Positions 1 to 6,165 of a stretch of 6,984 bases of DNA are shown one piece after another. Below the pieces are notes generated by a model, which had not been told where the DNA came from, made no database searches, and was given only the letters and a program-made list of their open reading frames with translations. Where the stretch lies: assembly GCA_021731215.1 (NCBI GenBank), contig JAKFXU010000429.1, forward strand, positions 1 to 6,984, read 5' to 3'. The DNA comes from Rhodoferax sp. Its GTDB lineage: Bacteria; Pseudomonadota; Gammaproteobacteria; Burkholderiales; Burkholderiaceae_C. The stretch's first letter is position 1; the number at the start of each line of letters is the position of its first letter. A program made the translations under genes and the position numbers.

Positions 1-461
1 CGCAGGGGCTGGCCTTGATCAAGACCCTGCAGCAGCAACTGGCGGCCATTCAGGACGCGGCGGCCAGTCTGCCGCGCCGGCCCAAAATTTTCTTCGAGGA
101 ATGGGACGAGCCGCACATCAGCGCCATTCGCTGGGTCTCCGAGCTGATCGGCATTGCCGGCGGCGATGACTGCTTCCCCGAGCTGGCCGTGCAGTCGCTG
201 GGCAAGAACCGCATCATTGCCGACGGCGCCGAGATCGTGCGGCGCAACCCCGACATCATCATTGGCTCCTGGTGCGGCAAGAAATTCCGGCCCGAGAAAG
301 TGGCGGCGCGCCCGGGCTGGGAGCAGGTCAATGCGGTCAAAAACCAGCAACTGTTCGAGATCAAGTCGGCCGATATCTTGCAGCCCGGTCCCGCCGCGCT
401 GACCGATGGCGTGGCCGCTTTGCACCGCATCATCACCCAATGGAGTGCGAAGCATGGTTGA
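1..461 (+). CDS. BtuF-like cobalamin-binding protein, 5' partial
   Basis: C-terminal lobe of a TroA/BtuF-fold (helical-backbone) substrate-binding protein that probably binds cobalamin or a related corrinoid. The frame is open from base 3 to the left edge, so the true start lies outside; the TTG at 15 is internal and not a credible start. Visible landmarks are FFEEWDEP (about nt 90-113), the IIADGAEIVRRNPDIIIGSW segment typical of the C-lobe ('R.PDLI...' element), RPGWEQVNAVKNQQLFEI, and a closing helix LTDGVAALHRII. These match proteins usually annotated 'cobalamin-binding protein' beside cob genes. The N-lobe is missing, so I cannot tell whether it has a signal peptide or acts in the periplasm or cytoplasm. 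The stop overlaps the cobU start by 8 bases, indicating co-translation. It differs in sequence from the second binding protein at 1047-1931. Family assignment is confident; the exact ligand is inferred from context. Confidence 0.82.
   Translation, partial: QGLALIKTLQQQLAAIQDAAASLPRRPKIFFEEWDEPHISAIRWVSELIGIAGGDDCFPELAVQSLGKNRIIADGAEIVRRNPDIIIGSWCGKKFRPEKVAARPGWEQVNAVKNQQLFEIKSADILQPGPAALTDGVAALHRIITQWSAKHG
442..445 (+). promoter_or_regulatory. Ribosome binding site for cobU
   Basis: GGAG lies 8 bases before the ATG at 454, inside the last codons of the upstream gene. It supports ATG 454 as the cobU start rather than the in-frame ATG at 406, which would add 16 residues without family similarity ahead of the N-terminal strand and P-loop. 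Confidence 0.6.
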
Positions 462-1050
462 GCCTGACTTGACGGTTGCCCGCAGCGAGCTGATTCTGGG
501 CGGGCAAAAAAGCGGCAAGTCGCGCCGTGCCGAGTCGCTGGCGCGCGACTGGCTGGCGCTCTCAAAGGCGCACCGGGCGGTGCTGATTGCCACGGCCCAA
601 CCCTGGGATGAGGAGATGCGCCAGCGCATTGCGCGGCATCAGCAGGACCGGGCGGCGCGCGTGCCGGGCCTGGTCACGGTGGAAGAGCCGCTGCTGCTGG
701 CCGAGGCCATCACGCTCAACAGCCGCGCCGACACGCTGCTGGTGGTCGATTGCCTCACCCTGTGGCTCACCAACTGGCTGATGCCGGTTGCACAAGACAT
801 GGAACAAAATGAGACTCAGACCCCCGTTAACAGTGCTCCGGTAGCTGTGCTTTTGGAAGCCATTGCCAGCGTGCCCGGGCCGCTGGTGCTGGTAGGCAAC
901 GAGATTGGCCTGGGCGTGATTCCCATGGGCACCGAGGTACGGGCCTTTGTCGATGCCTTGGGCACGCTCAACCAGCAGGTGGCGCGCGCGTGCCAGCGCG
1001 TCACGCTGATGGCAGCGGGTTTGCCACTGACTTTGAAAGACGCCGAATGA
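454..1050 (+). CDS. cobU: Bifunctional adenosylcobinamide kinase / adenosylcobinamide-phosphate guanylyltransferase
   Basis: CobU (CobP in the aerobic nomenclature) phosphorylates adenosylcobinamide and then transfers GMP to give AdoCbi-GDP, activating the corrinoid for lower-ligand attachment; it is cytoplasmic. The 198-residue product is slightly longer than the usual 170-190. The P-loop GGQKSGKS is at residues 16-23. The segment DEEMRQRIARHQQDR contains His62, which aligns with the guanylylated His46 of Salmonella CobU. VDCLTLWLTN at 98-107 is the Walker-B-like region, and NEIGLGVIPMG (149-159) followed by LNQ (172-174) is the family C-terminal signature. ATG 454 has a GGAG 8 bases upstream, overlaps the previous stop by 8 bases, and the cobU stop overlaps the next ATG (ATGA at 1047-1050). 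Residues about 110-134 form a polar, low-GC insert in a loop that varies in this family. All catalytic elements are present, so it should be active. Confidence 0.96.
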   Translation: MVEPDLTVARSELILGGQKSGKSRRAESLARDWLALSKAHRAVLIATAQPWDEEMRQRIARHQQDRAARVPGLVTVEEPLLLAEAITLNSRADTLLVVDCLTLWLTNWLMPVAQDMEQNETQTPVNSAPVAVLLEAIASVPGPLVLVGNEIGLGVIPMGTEVRAFVDALGTLNQQVARACQRVTLMAAGLPLTLKDAE

Positions 1051-1931
1051 AGAATTGGCGTCAAAAACTGCTGCTGTGCCTGGCCGCCGCCAGCGCCCTG
1101 CTGGCTGCGGGCGCGGCACAGGCGCTGCAGGTCACCGACGACCGGGGTGTGACCGTGACCTTTGCGCAGTCGCCGCAGCGCATCGTCAGCTTGCTGCCCT
1201 CGCTGACCGAGACCGTGTGCGAGCTGGGCCAGTGCCAGCGGCTGGTCGGGGTGGATCGCTATTCCAACTTTCCCGACAGCGCGCGTGCCTTGCCGCAGGT
1301 CGGTGGCGGGCTGGATCCGAACATCGAAGCCATCGTGGCATTGCGGCCGGATCTGGTGCTGATGGCCACCTCCTCCCGGGCCGCGGAGCGCCTGCAGGCG
1401 CTGGGCCTCAAGGTGGTGGCGCTGGAGCCGAAAAGCCACGCCGATGTGCGTCGTGTGCTGGAGAAAATAGGCCATGTGTTGGACGTGCCCGATGCACAAC
1501 GCGTCTGGCGTGTGATCGATGCCGGGGTGTCGGCGGCGGCGCAATCCCTGCCTGCCAGCGTCAAACAGACACGGGTCTATTTTGAGGTCAACCGCGCGCC
1601 CTACGCCGCTGGTGAAACGTCTTTCATCGGCGAAACGCTGGCGCGCCTGGGCGTCAAAAACATTGTGCCGGCCCGCCTGGGGCCGTTCCCCAAACTCAAC
1701 CCCGAGTTCGTGGTGCGGGCCAATCCGGACCTGATCATGGTGGGTGACCGCAATTACGCAGGGATGGAGGGGCGCCCGGGCTGGTCTGGCATCCGCGCCA
1801 TCAAGGCGCAACGGGTGTGCGTGTTTAGCGTGGCGCAGTCCGATGTGCTGGTGCGCCCGGGGCCGCGCATGGCCGAGGGCGCGCGCATCATGGCGCAATG
1901 CCTGCAAGCCAAGTCAGGCCGGGCGCCATGA
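1047..1931 (+). CDS. btuF: Periplasmic corrinoid-binding protein of a BtuFCD ABC importer
   Basis: Exported substrate-binding protein expected to capture cobalamin or cobinamide in the periplasm and deliver it to the permease encoded just downstream. The 294-residue product has a clear Sec signal peptide: basic start (K2, R5, K7), hydrophobic core at 8-24 and likely cleavage after AQA (residue 26). There is no lipobox cysteine at the cleavage site. The mature N-lobe has the family pattern RIVSLLPSLTETVCELG (45-61), then GVDRYSNFP (68-76) and a PDLVLM strand; the C-lobe has NPDLIMVGDRN and RPGWSGIRAIKAQRV. Four cysteines remain in the mature protein (58, 63, 258, 285) and may form disulfides. 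The start overlaps the cobU stop as ATGA with a weak GAAAGA ribosome site 6 bases before, and the stop overlaps the permease start in the same way. An iron-siderophore ligand cannot be excluded from sequence alone, but the B12 context makes a corrinoid much more likely. Confidence 0.92.
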   Translation: MKNWRQKLLLCLAAASALLAAGAAQALQVTDDRGVTVTFAQSPQRIVSLLPSLTETVCELGQCQRLVGVDRYSNFPDSARALPQVGGGLDPNIEAIVALRPDLVLMATSSRAAERLQALGLKVVALEPKSHADVRRVLEKIGHVLDVPDAQRVWRVIDAGVSAAAQSLPASVKQTRVYFEVNRAPYAAGETSFIGETLARLGVKNIVPARLGPFPKLNPEFVVRANPDLIMVGDRNYAGMEGRPGWSGIRAIKAQRVCVFSVAQSDVLVRPGPRMAEGARIMAQCLQAKSGRAP

Positions 1932-2950
1932 TCGATGTGTGCCACCAGCAGCGCGCTGCGTTCTGGCTCGGGGCGTGCTTGCTTCTGGCCAGCGTGCTGC
2001 TGCTGTTACTGGGTGCCAGCGTCGGCAGCACCGGCTTCGAGAGCGTGCTGCGCGCCTGGACTGATCCGGTGGCGCTGCAGATCGTGTGGGACATTCGCCT
2101 GCCGCGCACCCTAGGCGCCTGGGCTGCGGGCGCTTTGCTGGGCCTGGCCGGTGCCGTGGCGCAGGGTCTTTTTCGCAACCCGCTGGCCGACCCCTACCTG
2201 CTCGGCAGTGCCTCGGGCGCCTCGCTGGGCGTGGCGCTGGCGCTGGTGTTCTTTGGCGTGTCGCCGTTTGCCACCCATTGGCTGGCGCGCCTGGGACTGA
2301 CCGGGGCGGCATTTGTGGGGGCGGTGGGCGCGGTGCTGCTCACCCTCATGCTGGCCAAAGGCGTGCAGCATACGCTGCGCCTGCTGCTGGCCGGCGTCAT
2401 CGTCGGCGTGGTGCTGGGTGCCATGACCTCGCTGGTCATGCTGACGGTGCCCGAGGTGATGCAGGCGATGCAGGCCTTCATGCTCGGCAGCACCGGCTTT
2501 GTCGGCTGGACCGCCTGCGCCCTGATGGCCGCGGTCTGGCTGGTCTGCGTGGGGGTGGCCTGGATGCTCAGCCATGTGCTCGACGGCCTCTCGCTGGGCG
2601 AAGCCACCGCCGTCAGTCTGGGGTTGCCCTTGCCGCAGATGCGCGCCGCGCTGGTGGCGGTGCTGGCGCTGGCCACCGGCACGGCGGTGGCGCAAACCGG
2701 TCTGATCGCCTTTGTCGGCCTGGCGGCGCCGCACCTGGTGCGCTCGGTGGCCAAGACGACGCACGGCCGCCTGATCCTGCTGTCGAGCCTGATGGGCGGT
2801 GTCTTGCTGATGGCCGCTGACATGCTGGCCAGGTGGCTGATGGCGCCGCAGGAGTTGCCGGTGGGCGTGCTCACCGCGGTGCTGGGCGGCGGTTATCTGC
2901 TGTGGCTGATGCACCGCAACACCCGCGCCGCCGCAGGCGCCAGTCTGTGA
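1928..2950 (+). CDS. btuC: Corrinoid ABC transporter permease (FecCD/BtuC family)
   Basis: Inner-membrane permease of the importer; two copies would form the translocation path for cobalamin or another corrinoid. The 340-residue product is close to family length (about 325-350) and very hydrophobic, with successive membrane segments starting at about 12-32 and 62-82; BtuC proteins have ten. Diagnostic FecCD motifs are RLPR (57-60), AGAVAQGLFRNPLADPYLLG (74-93), GLIAFVGLAAPHLVR (258-272), the H279 region, AADMLAR (296-302) and ELPVGVLTA (309-317). The cytoplasmic loop around MLTVPEVMQAMQAFMLGSTG is also typical. ATG 1928 overlaps the btuF stop (ATGA); only a weak AGG lies upstream, so translation is probably coupled. 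The TGA stop sits inside the left arm of an inverted repeat (2948-2977). FecCD permeases for siderophores share all these motifs, so B12 specificity rests on the neighbours. Confidence 0.94.
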   Translation: MIDVCHQQRAAFWLGACLLLASVLLLLLGASVGSTGFESVLRAWTDPVALQIVWDIRLPRTLGAWAAGALLGLAGAVAQGLFRNPLADPYLLGSASGASLGVALALVFFGVSPFATHWLARLGLTGAAFVGAVGAVLLTLMLAKGVQHTLRLLLAGVIVGVVLGAMTSLVMLTVPEVMQAMQAFMLGSTGFVGWTACALMAAVWLVCVGVAWMLSHVLDGLSLGEATAVSLGLPLPQMRAALVAVLALATGTAVAQTGLIAFVGLAAPHLVRSVAKTTHGRLILLSSLMGGVLLMAADMLARWLMAPQELPVGVLTAVLGGGYLLWLMHRNTRAAAGASL

Positions 2951-2977
2951 TAGCTGCCATGACCACCATAGCTATCA
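2948..2977. repeat. 8-bp inverted repeat spanning btuC stop and btuD start
   Basis: TGATAGCT (2948-2955) and AGCTATCA (2970-2977) are perfect reverse complements separated by 14 bases. The left arm holds the btuC TGA stop, the loop holds the btuD ATG (2959) and the right arm encodes btuD codons 4-7. The arms are AT-rich in a GC-rich operon. In RNA this could fold into a hairpin that modulates btuD initiation; it may instead be a leftover of a GATAGC/GCTATC-type dispersed repeat that I associate with Comamonadaceae genomes (from memory). Confidence 0.6.
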
Positions 2978-3750
2978 AGGCGCAATCCATCAGGGCCAGC
3001 CTCGGCCAGGTCGAGGTATTGCACGGCATTGACATGGCCTTGCCAAGCGGGCGCTGGACCAGCATCGTGGGCCCCAACGGCGCCGGCAAATCGACCTTGC
3101 TCAAGGTGCTGGCGGGCTTGCTGGCGCACAGCGGCGCCGTCACGCTGCTCGGCCAGCCGCTCGCCACCATGGCGGGGCGCCGGCGGGCGCAGCAACTGGC
3201 CTGGCTCGGGCAAAGCGAAACTTCGGGCGACGATCTGACGGTGCTGGACGTGGCCATGCTGGGCCGTCTGCCGCACCAGCCCTGGCTGGCCGCGCCCAGC
3301 GCGGCCGATTCAGCCGCCGTCGAGCAGGCCCTGCGCGCCACCCAGGCCTGGGACTGGCGCGCGCGCAGCCTGGGCCAGCTCTCCGGTGGCGAGCGCCAGC
3401 GCGTGCTGCTGGCGCGCGCGCTGGCGGTGCAGGCGCAGGTGCTGCTGATGGACGAACCGCTGGCCAACCTGGACCCGCCGCACCAGGCCGACTGGCTGGC
3501 GGTGGTGCGCGAGCTGGTCGGGCAGGGCAAGACGGTGGTCAGTGTGCTGCACGAAATATCGATGGCGCTGCATGCCGACGAAATGGTCATCATGGCCAAT
3601 GGCCGGGTTACCCATCAAGGCGCCTGTGTTGAGTCGGCAACGCACCGGGCGCTCGAAGCCGTGTTCGATCACCGCATTGCCATCCATGCCTTGGGTAGCC
3701 AGTGGGTGGCTTTGCCTCGTCTTGAGGTGCCAATCGGAGGTATCAATTGA
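2959..3750 (+). CDS. btuD: Corrinoid ABC transporter ATPase (BtuD type)
   Basis: Cytoplasmic ATP-hydrolysing subunit that powers the BtuC-type permease. The 263-residue product contains the full set of ABC motifs: Walker A GPNGAGKST (38-46), Q-loop Gln85, signature LSGGERQR (141-148), Walker B VLLMDEP (161-167) with catalytic Glu166, D-loop LANLD (168-172) and switch His198. The remaining roughly 60 residues form the usual helical C-terminal extension. This is the one junction in the operon with a doubtful start. ATG 2959 lies 8 bases after the btuC stop with no clear ribosome site, while GTG at 2947, in frame and overlapping the btuC stop as GTGA, would add four residues and has AGG 9 bases upstream. 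I list the ATG because the N-terminal strand follows immediately. The start region lies within an inverted repeat (2948-2977). The stop overlaps the cobM ATG by one base (TGATG). Confidence 0.94.
   Translation: MTTIAIKAQSIRASLGQVEVLHGIDMALPSGRWTSIVGPNGAGKSTLLKVLAGLLAHSGAVTLLGQPLATMAGRRRAQQLAWLGQSETSGDDLTVLDVAMLGRLPHQPWLAAPSAADSAAVEQALRATQAWDWRARSLGQLSGGERQRVLLARALAVQAQVLLMDEPLANLDPPHQADWLAVVRELVGQGKTVVSVLHEISMALHADEMVIMANGRVTHQGACVESATHRALEAVFDHRIAIHALGSQWVALPRLEVPIGGIN
3736..3740 (+). promoter_or_regulatory. Strong ribosome binding site for cobM
   Basis: GGAGG, the best Shine-Dalgarno match seen in this operon, lies 9 bases before ATG 3750 within the btuD 3' end. It favours ATG 3750; the in-frame TTG at 3747 would be only 6 bases away and adds one residue. 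The strong site may let the biosynthesis half of the operon be translated independently of the transport half. Confidence 0.65.
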
Positions 3751-4562
3751 TGGTTGATGGAACAGTCTGGTTTGTCGGCGCCGGTCCCGGCGACCCGGAG
3801 CTGATCACGGTCAAGGGCCGGGGGCTGATCGAGCGCGCCGGCGCCATCCTGTTCGCCGGCTCGCTGGTCAGCGCAGCGGCGATGCGCTGGGCGCCGCCGG
3901 GCTGCCTGATCGCCGACAGCAAGGACATGACGCTGGAGCAGATGTCGGCCTGGCTGATTGCGCAGGCCGCCCGCTGTGACACGGTGGTGCGCCTGCAAAC
4001 CGGGGACCCCGGTTTGTATGGCGCGCTGATCGAGCTGGTGCAGCCGCTGGACGCCGCCGGGGTAGCGGTGCAGGTGGTGCCCGGTGTCTCGTCTGCCATG
4101 GCCTCGGCGGCGGCGGCGGTGGAGAGCCTGACCCTGCCCGAGGTCACGCAAACCGTGATCTTCACCCGCATGGAAGGGCGCACCCCCATGCCCGCGGGCG
4201 AGTCGCTGGAGGCGCTGGCGGCGCACCACAGCACGCTGTGCATCTTTTTGAGCATCACCCTGATGGGGCGCGTCACGGCGGCTTTGACGGCGGCCGGCTG
4301 GTCTGCGGACGCGCCGATCGTGGTGGTGCACAAAGCCAGTTGGCCGGGCGAACAAAAAATTGTGCGCGGCACCGTGGCCACCATCCAGGCGCTGTGTCGC
4401 GAGGCCAAGCTGGTCAGCCAGTCCATGATCATCGCCAGCCCGACGCTGGGCGCCCGCCAGTGGACCACCTTGGCCAAATCGAAACTCTACGACGCCAGCT
4501 TCACACACCGCTTCCGGCGCGCCAGCGTCCCCGTATCGAACCTCACGTTGGAGTCCCCATGA
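3750..4562 (+). CDS. cobM: Precorrin-4 / cobalt-precorrin-4 C11-methyltransferase
   Basis: SAM-dependent methyltransferase (CobM, or CbiF in the early-cobalt route) that methylates C11 of the contracting corrin ring, in the cytoplasm. The 270-residue product is slightly longer than the usual 250-260. The tetrapyrrole-methylase fold is shown by VWFVGAGPGDPELITVKG (6-23), FAGSLV (35-40), the C11-enzyme motif RLQTGDPGLYGA (81-92), VVPGVSS (109-115) and, near the end, KSKLYDASFTHRFR, typical of CobM/CbiF. The extra length is a short C-terminal tail. With CbiX and CbiD next door, the natural substrate is probably cobalt-precorrin-4, so the cbiF name would fit equally well. ATG 3750 overlaps the btuD stop by one base behind a strong GGAGG; the stop overlaps the cbiX ATG (ATGA). 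A perfect palindrome (3996-4016) lies over the conserved GDPGL codons. Confidence 0.95.
   Translation: MVDGTVWFVGAGPGDPELITVKGRGLIERAGAILFAGSLVSAAAMRWAPPGCLIADSKDMTLEQMSAWLIAQAARCDTVVRLQTGDPGLYGALIELVQPLDAAGVAVQVVPGVSSAMASAAAAVESLTLPEVTQTVIFTRMEGRTPMPAGESLEALAAHHSTLCIFLSITLMGRVTAALTAAGWSADAPIVVVHKASWPGEQKIVRGTVATIQALCREAKLVSQSMIIASPTLGARQWTTLAKSKLYDASFTHRFRRASVPVSNLTLESP
3996..4016. repeat. Perfect palindrome, 10-bp arms, inside cobM
   Basis: CAAACCGGGG (3996-4005) and CCCCGGTTTG (4007-4016) are exact reverse complements around a single A at 4006. In RNA this would form a 9-bp stem with a GAC loop. It covers cobM codons 83-89 (Gln-Thr-Gly-Asp-Pro-Gly-Leu). The protein motif explains only part of the symmetry; the outer CAA and TTG are less-used synonymous choices here, where CAG and CTG dominate. 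No run of T follows, so it does not look like an intrinsic terminator. Function unknown. Confidence 0.7.
4550..4553 (+). promoter_or_regulatory. Ribosome binding site for cbiX
   Basis: GGAG lies 5 bases before ATG 4559, inside the last codons of cobM, and supports this start. The octamer GGAGTCCC here recurs before the cobH start (5474-5481). Confidence 0.55.
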
Positions 4563-5488
4563 CCCTTGAGACCATTTTGCTGGTGGGCCACGGCTCGCGT
4601 GAAAAATCGGGCAACGACGAAATTCTGGCCTTTGCCGAGCAGTGGCGCCAGCGCCAGCCCGGCTGGTCGATCGAGGTCTGCTTCATCGAATTTTCCGACC
4701 TCACCCTGAGCCAGGGCTTGTGCCGCGCCGCCGCTCACGCGCGCCGCGTGATCGTGGTGCCGCTGATTCTGAATGCGGCCGGCCACGTCAAGATGGACAT
4801 TCCGCAGGCCATTGATGGCGCGCGGCTGAAGTTCCCGCAGGTGCAATTTCTGTATGCGCCGCCCCTGAGCGCCTGTGAACACCTCTTGGGCGTGGTCAAG
4901 CGCCGGCTCAAGACCGCCATGCAGGCGCTCGACATGCCCGACCCCACGACCACCGGGGTGCTGCTGCTGGGGCGCGGCTCGTCGGACCGCCACGCCAACG
5001 GCGAGATGGCCAAGATGGCGCGCTGGCTGATGGAAGAAAGCGACCACGAACTGGTGGATGTGGCTTTTACCGGCATTACCTGGCCGCGTCTGGAAAAGGC
5101 GGTGCAGCGCCACAGCCTGCTGGGCATGACGCAGGTGGCGGTGTTGCCGTACTACCTGTTCAACGGCACGCTGGTGGAGCGCATCAAGCGCCAGGTGGAA
5201 AACCTGAAAATCCAGTACCCCACGATTCGTTTTGTCTTGACCGATTATTTCGGCTTTGAGCGTGAAATCTTCGAGGTGCTGGAGCAGCGCGTGGGCGATG
5301 TGAAGCGCGGTGCGCCGCAAGCCCTGATGGCCTGCGATGGCTGCAAGTTCCGTGAATTCGCGGTGGAACACGGCCAGGGCGGTCATCACCATGATGATGC
5401 CGTGCCGCACGGCCACGACCATGGTCATGAGCACCCCCACGATCATTCTCACGAGCACGCCCATCCCCACACCGGAGTCCCGTCATGA
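4559..5488 (+). CDS. cbiX: Sirohydrochlorin cobaltochelatase, long form, MxCxxC and His-rich tail
   Basis: CbiX inserts Co2+ into sirohydrochlorin (factor II), the committing step of the early-cobalt route to B12, in the cytoplasm. The 309-residue product has two chelatase-fold halves. The N-terminal half has LLVGHGSRE with His11 and VVPLILNAAGHVKMDIP with His76, the expected metal-binding/catalytic histidines. The second half has GRGSSD (138-143), where the His is replaced as is usual in long CbiX proteins, and PYYLFNGTLVERI (197-209). It ends with an MxCxxC motif (MACDGC, 257-262), as reported to hold an Fe-S centre in Bacillus megaterium CbiX, then a His-rich tail (about 271-304) with 15 histidines that could hold cobalt or nickel. 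As I recall, the B. megaterium protein has its His-rich stretch before the cysteine motif, so the order is reversed here. The ATG overlaps the cobM stop (ATGA) with GGAG 5 bases upstream. A SirB-like ferrochelatase role is less likely given the cluster. Confidence 0.94.
   Translation: MTLETILLVGHGSREKSGNDEILAFAEQWRQRQPGWSIEVCFIEFSDLTLSQGLCRAAAHARRVIVVPLILNAAGHVKMDIPQAIDGARLKFPQVQFLYAPPLSACEHLLGVVKRRLKTAMQALDMPDPTTTGVLLLGRGSSDRHANGEMAKMARWLMEESDHELVDVAFTGITWPRLEKAVQRHSLLGMTQVAVLPYYLFNGTLVERIKRQVENLKIQYPTIRFVLTDYFGFEREIFEVLEQRVGDVKRGAPQALMACDGCKFREFAVEHGQGGHHHDDAVPHGHDHGHEHPHDHSHEHAHPHTGVPS
5474..5477 (+). promoter_or_regulatory. Ribosome binding site for cobH/cbiC
   Basis: GGAG 7 bases before ATG 5485, within the end of cbiX, supports that start; it is the second copy of the GGAGTCCC leader seen before cbiX. 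Confidence 0.55.
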
Positions 5489-6165
5489 GCCACCCTGCCG
5501 CCAACGTCGTTACCGAGCAACTCACCGCCGCCGGGCGTGCCATCGAGCACGACTCGTTTGCCGTGATCGACCGCGAGGTCGGTCCCTACGCCTACACGCC
5601 CGAGCAATGGCCGATCGTGCGCCGCATGATCCACGCCAACGCGGATTTCGACTTCAATGGCCTGACCAACTTTCACCCTGCTGCCGTCGATGCGGGGCTG
5701 GCTGCCATCCTCTCGCGCACGACGCGTGTGGTGGCCGATGTCGAGATGATTTGTGTCGGCCTGTCCGTTCCGCGCCTGGCGCACTTTGGCCTGACTACGC
5801 ACCAGTTCATCAGCGACCCCGATGTGATCGAGGCCGCCAAAACAGAGGGAACCACCCGCGCCGTGCAGGCCATGCGCAAGGCGCATCGGCTGGGCCTGTT
5901 GGACGGCGCCATCGTCGGTATCGGCAACGCGCCCACGGCCCTGATTGAAGTGGTGCGCTTGGTCAAGGAGGAGGGCGCGCGCCCGACCCTGGTGGTGGGT
6001 ATGCCGGTGGGCTTTGTCTCGGCCGCGGAATCCAAGGATTTGATGGCACTGGAGTCGGACGTGCCCTGGATCGTGATCCGGGGCCGCAAGGGCGGCTCGA
6101 CCCTGGTGGTGGCGGCCATTCACGCGCTGCTGGGGCTGGCCGAGGCCAGGGAACTGGCGGCATGA
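5485..6165 (+). CDS. cobH: Precorrin-8X / cobalt-precorrin-8 methylmutase
   Basis: CobH (CbiC in the early-cobalt route) moves the C11 methyl group to C12, giving hydrogenobyrinic acid or cobyrinic acid; cytoplasmic. The 226-residue product is close to the family's 205-220. Diagnostic residues are RRMIHANADFDF (46-57), in which His50 matches the conserved catalytic histidine; GTTRAVQAMRKA (122-133); GIGNAPTAL (145-153); MPVGFVSAAESK (173-184); and KGGSTLVVAAIHALL near the end. The middle segment (PRLAHFGLTTHQFISDP, 96-112) differs from the commonest CbiC versions but keeps the general pattern. ATG 5485 overlaps the cbiX stop (ATGA) with GGAG 7 bases upstream, and its own stop overlaps the cbiD start. 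With CbiX and CbiD adjacent, the true substrate is probably cobalt-precorrin-8, so cbiC is an equally valid name. Confidence 0.95.
   Translation: MSHPAANVVTEQLTAAGRAIEHDSFAVIDREVGPYAYTPEQWPIVRRMIHANADFDFNGLTNFHPAAVDAGLAAILSRTTRVVADVEMICVGLSVPRLAHFGLTTHQFISDPDVIEAAKTEGTTRAVQAMRKAHRLGLLDGAIVGIGNAPTALIEVVRLVKEEGARPTLVVGMPVGFVSAAESKDLMALESDVPWIVIRGRKGGSTLVVAAIHALLGLAEARELAA

Noticed and set aside
14..23. CTTGATCAAG, a 10-bp palindrome
   Set aside because: Several such 10-bp palindromes are expected by chance in 7 kb; it lies in coding sequence with no supporting context.
406..453. Upstream in-frame ATG for cobU
   Set aside because: Would add 16 residues without family similarity and a 56-base overlap with the upstream gene; ATG 454 has a well-placed GGAG and a short overlap.
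816..1907. 363-codon open frame on the minus strand
   Set aside because: It runs antisense to cobU and btuF, is rich in His, Arg, Gln and Pro and has no recognisable motif: the usual mirror of GC-rich coding DNA. The plus-strand genes are fully explained by known families.
2111..2914. 267-codon minus-strand frame opposite btuC
   Set aside because: Gln, His and Arg-rich low-complexity product, typical antisense shadow of a Leu/Ala/Val-rich membrane protein gene.
5417..5426. GACCATGGTC, a 10-bp palindrome in the cbiX His tail
   Set aside because: Explained by alternating His/Asp/Gly codons and within chance expectation.
4487..5470. 327-codon open frame on the minus strand
   Set aside because: Antisense to cbiX; its methionine- and valine-rich start is the reverse complement of the His-codon tail. 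No family match and no ribosome site noted.
5345..5475. His-codon stretch at the end of cbiX as a tandem repeat or CRISPR-like array
   Set aside because: The CAC/CAT repeats follow from His-rich coding; there is no regular repeat-spacer spacing.
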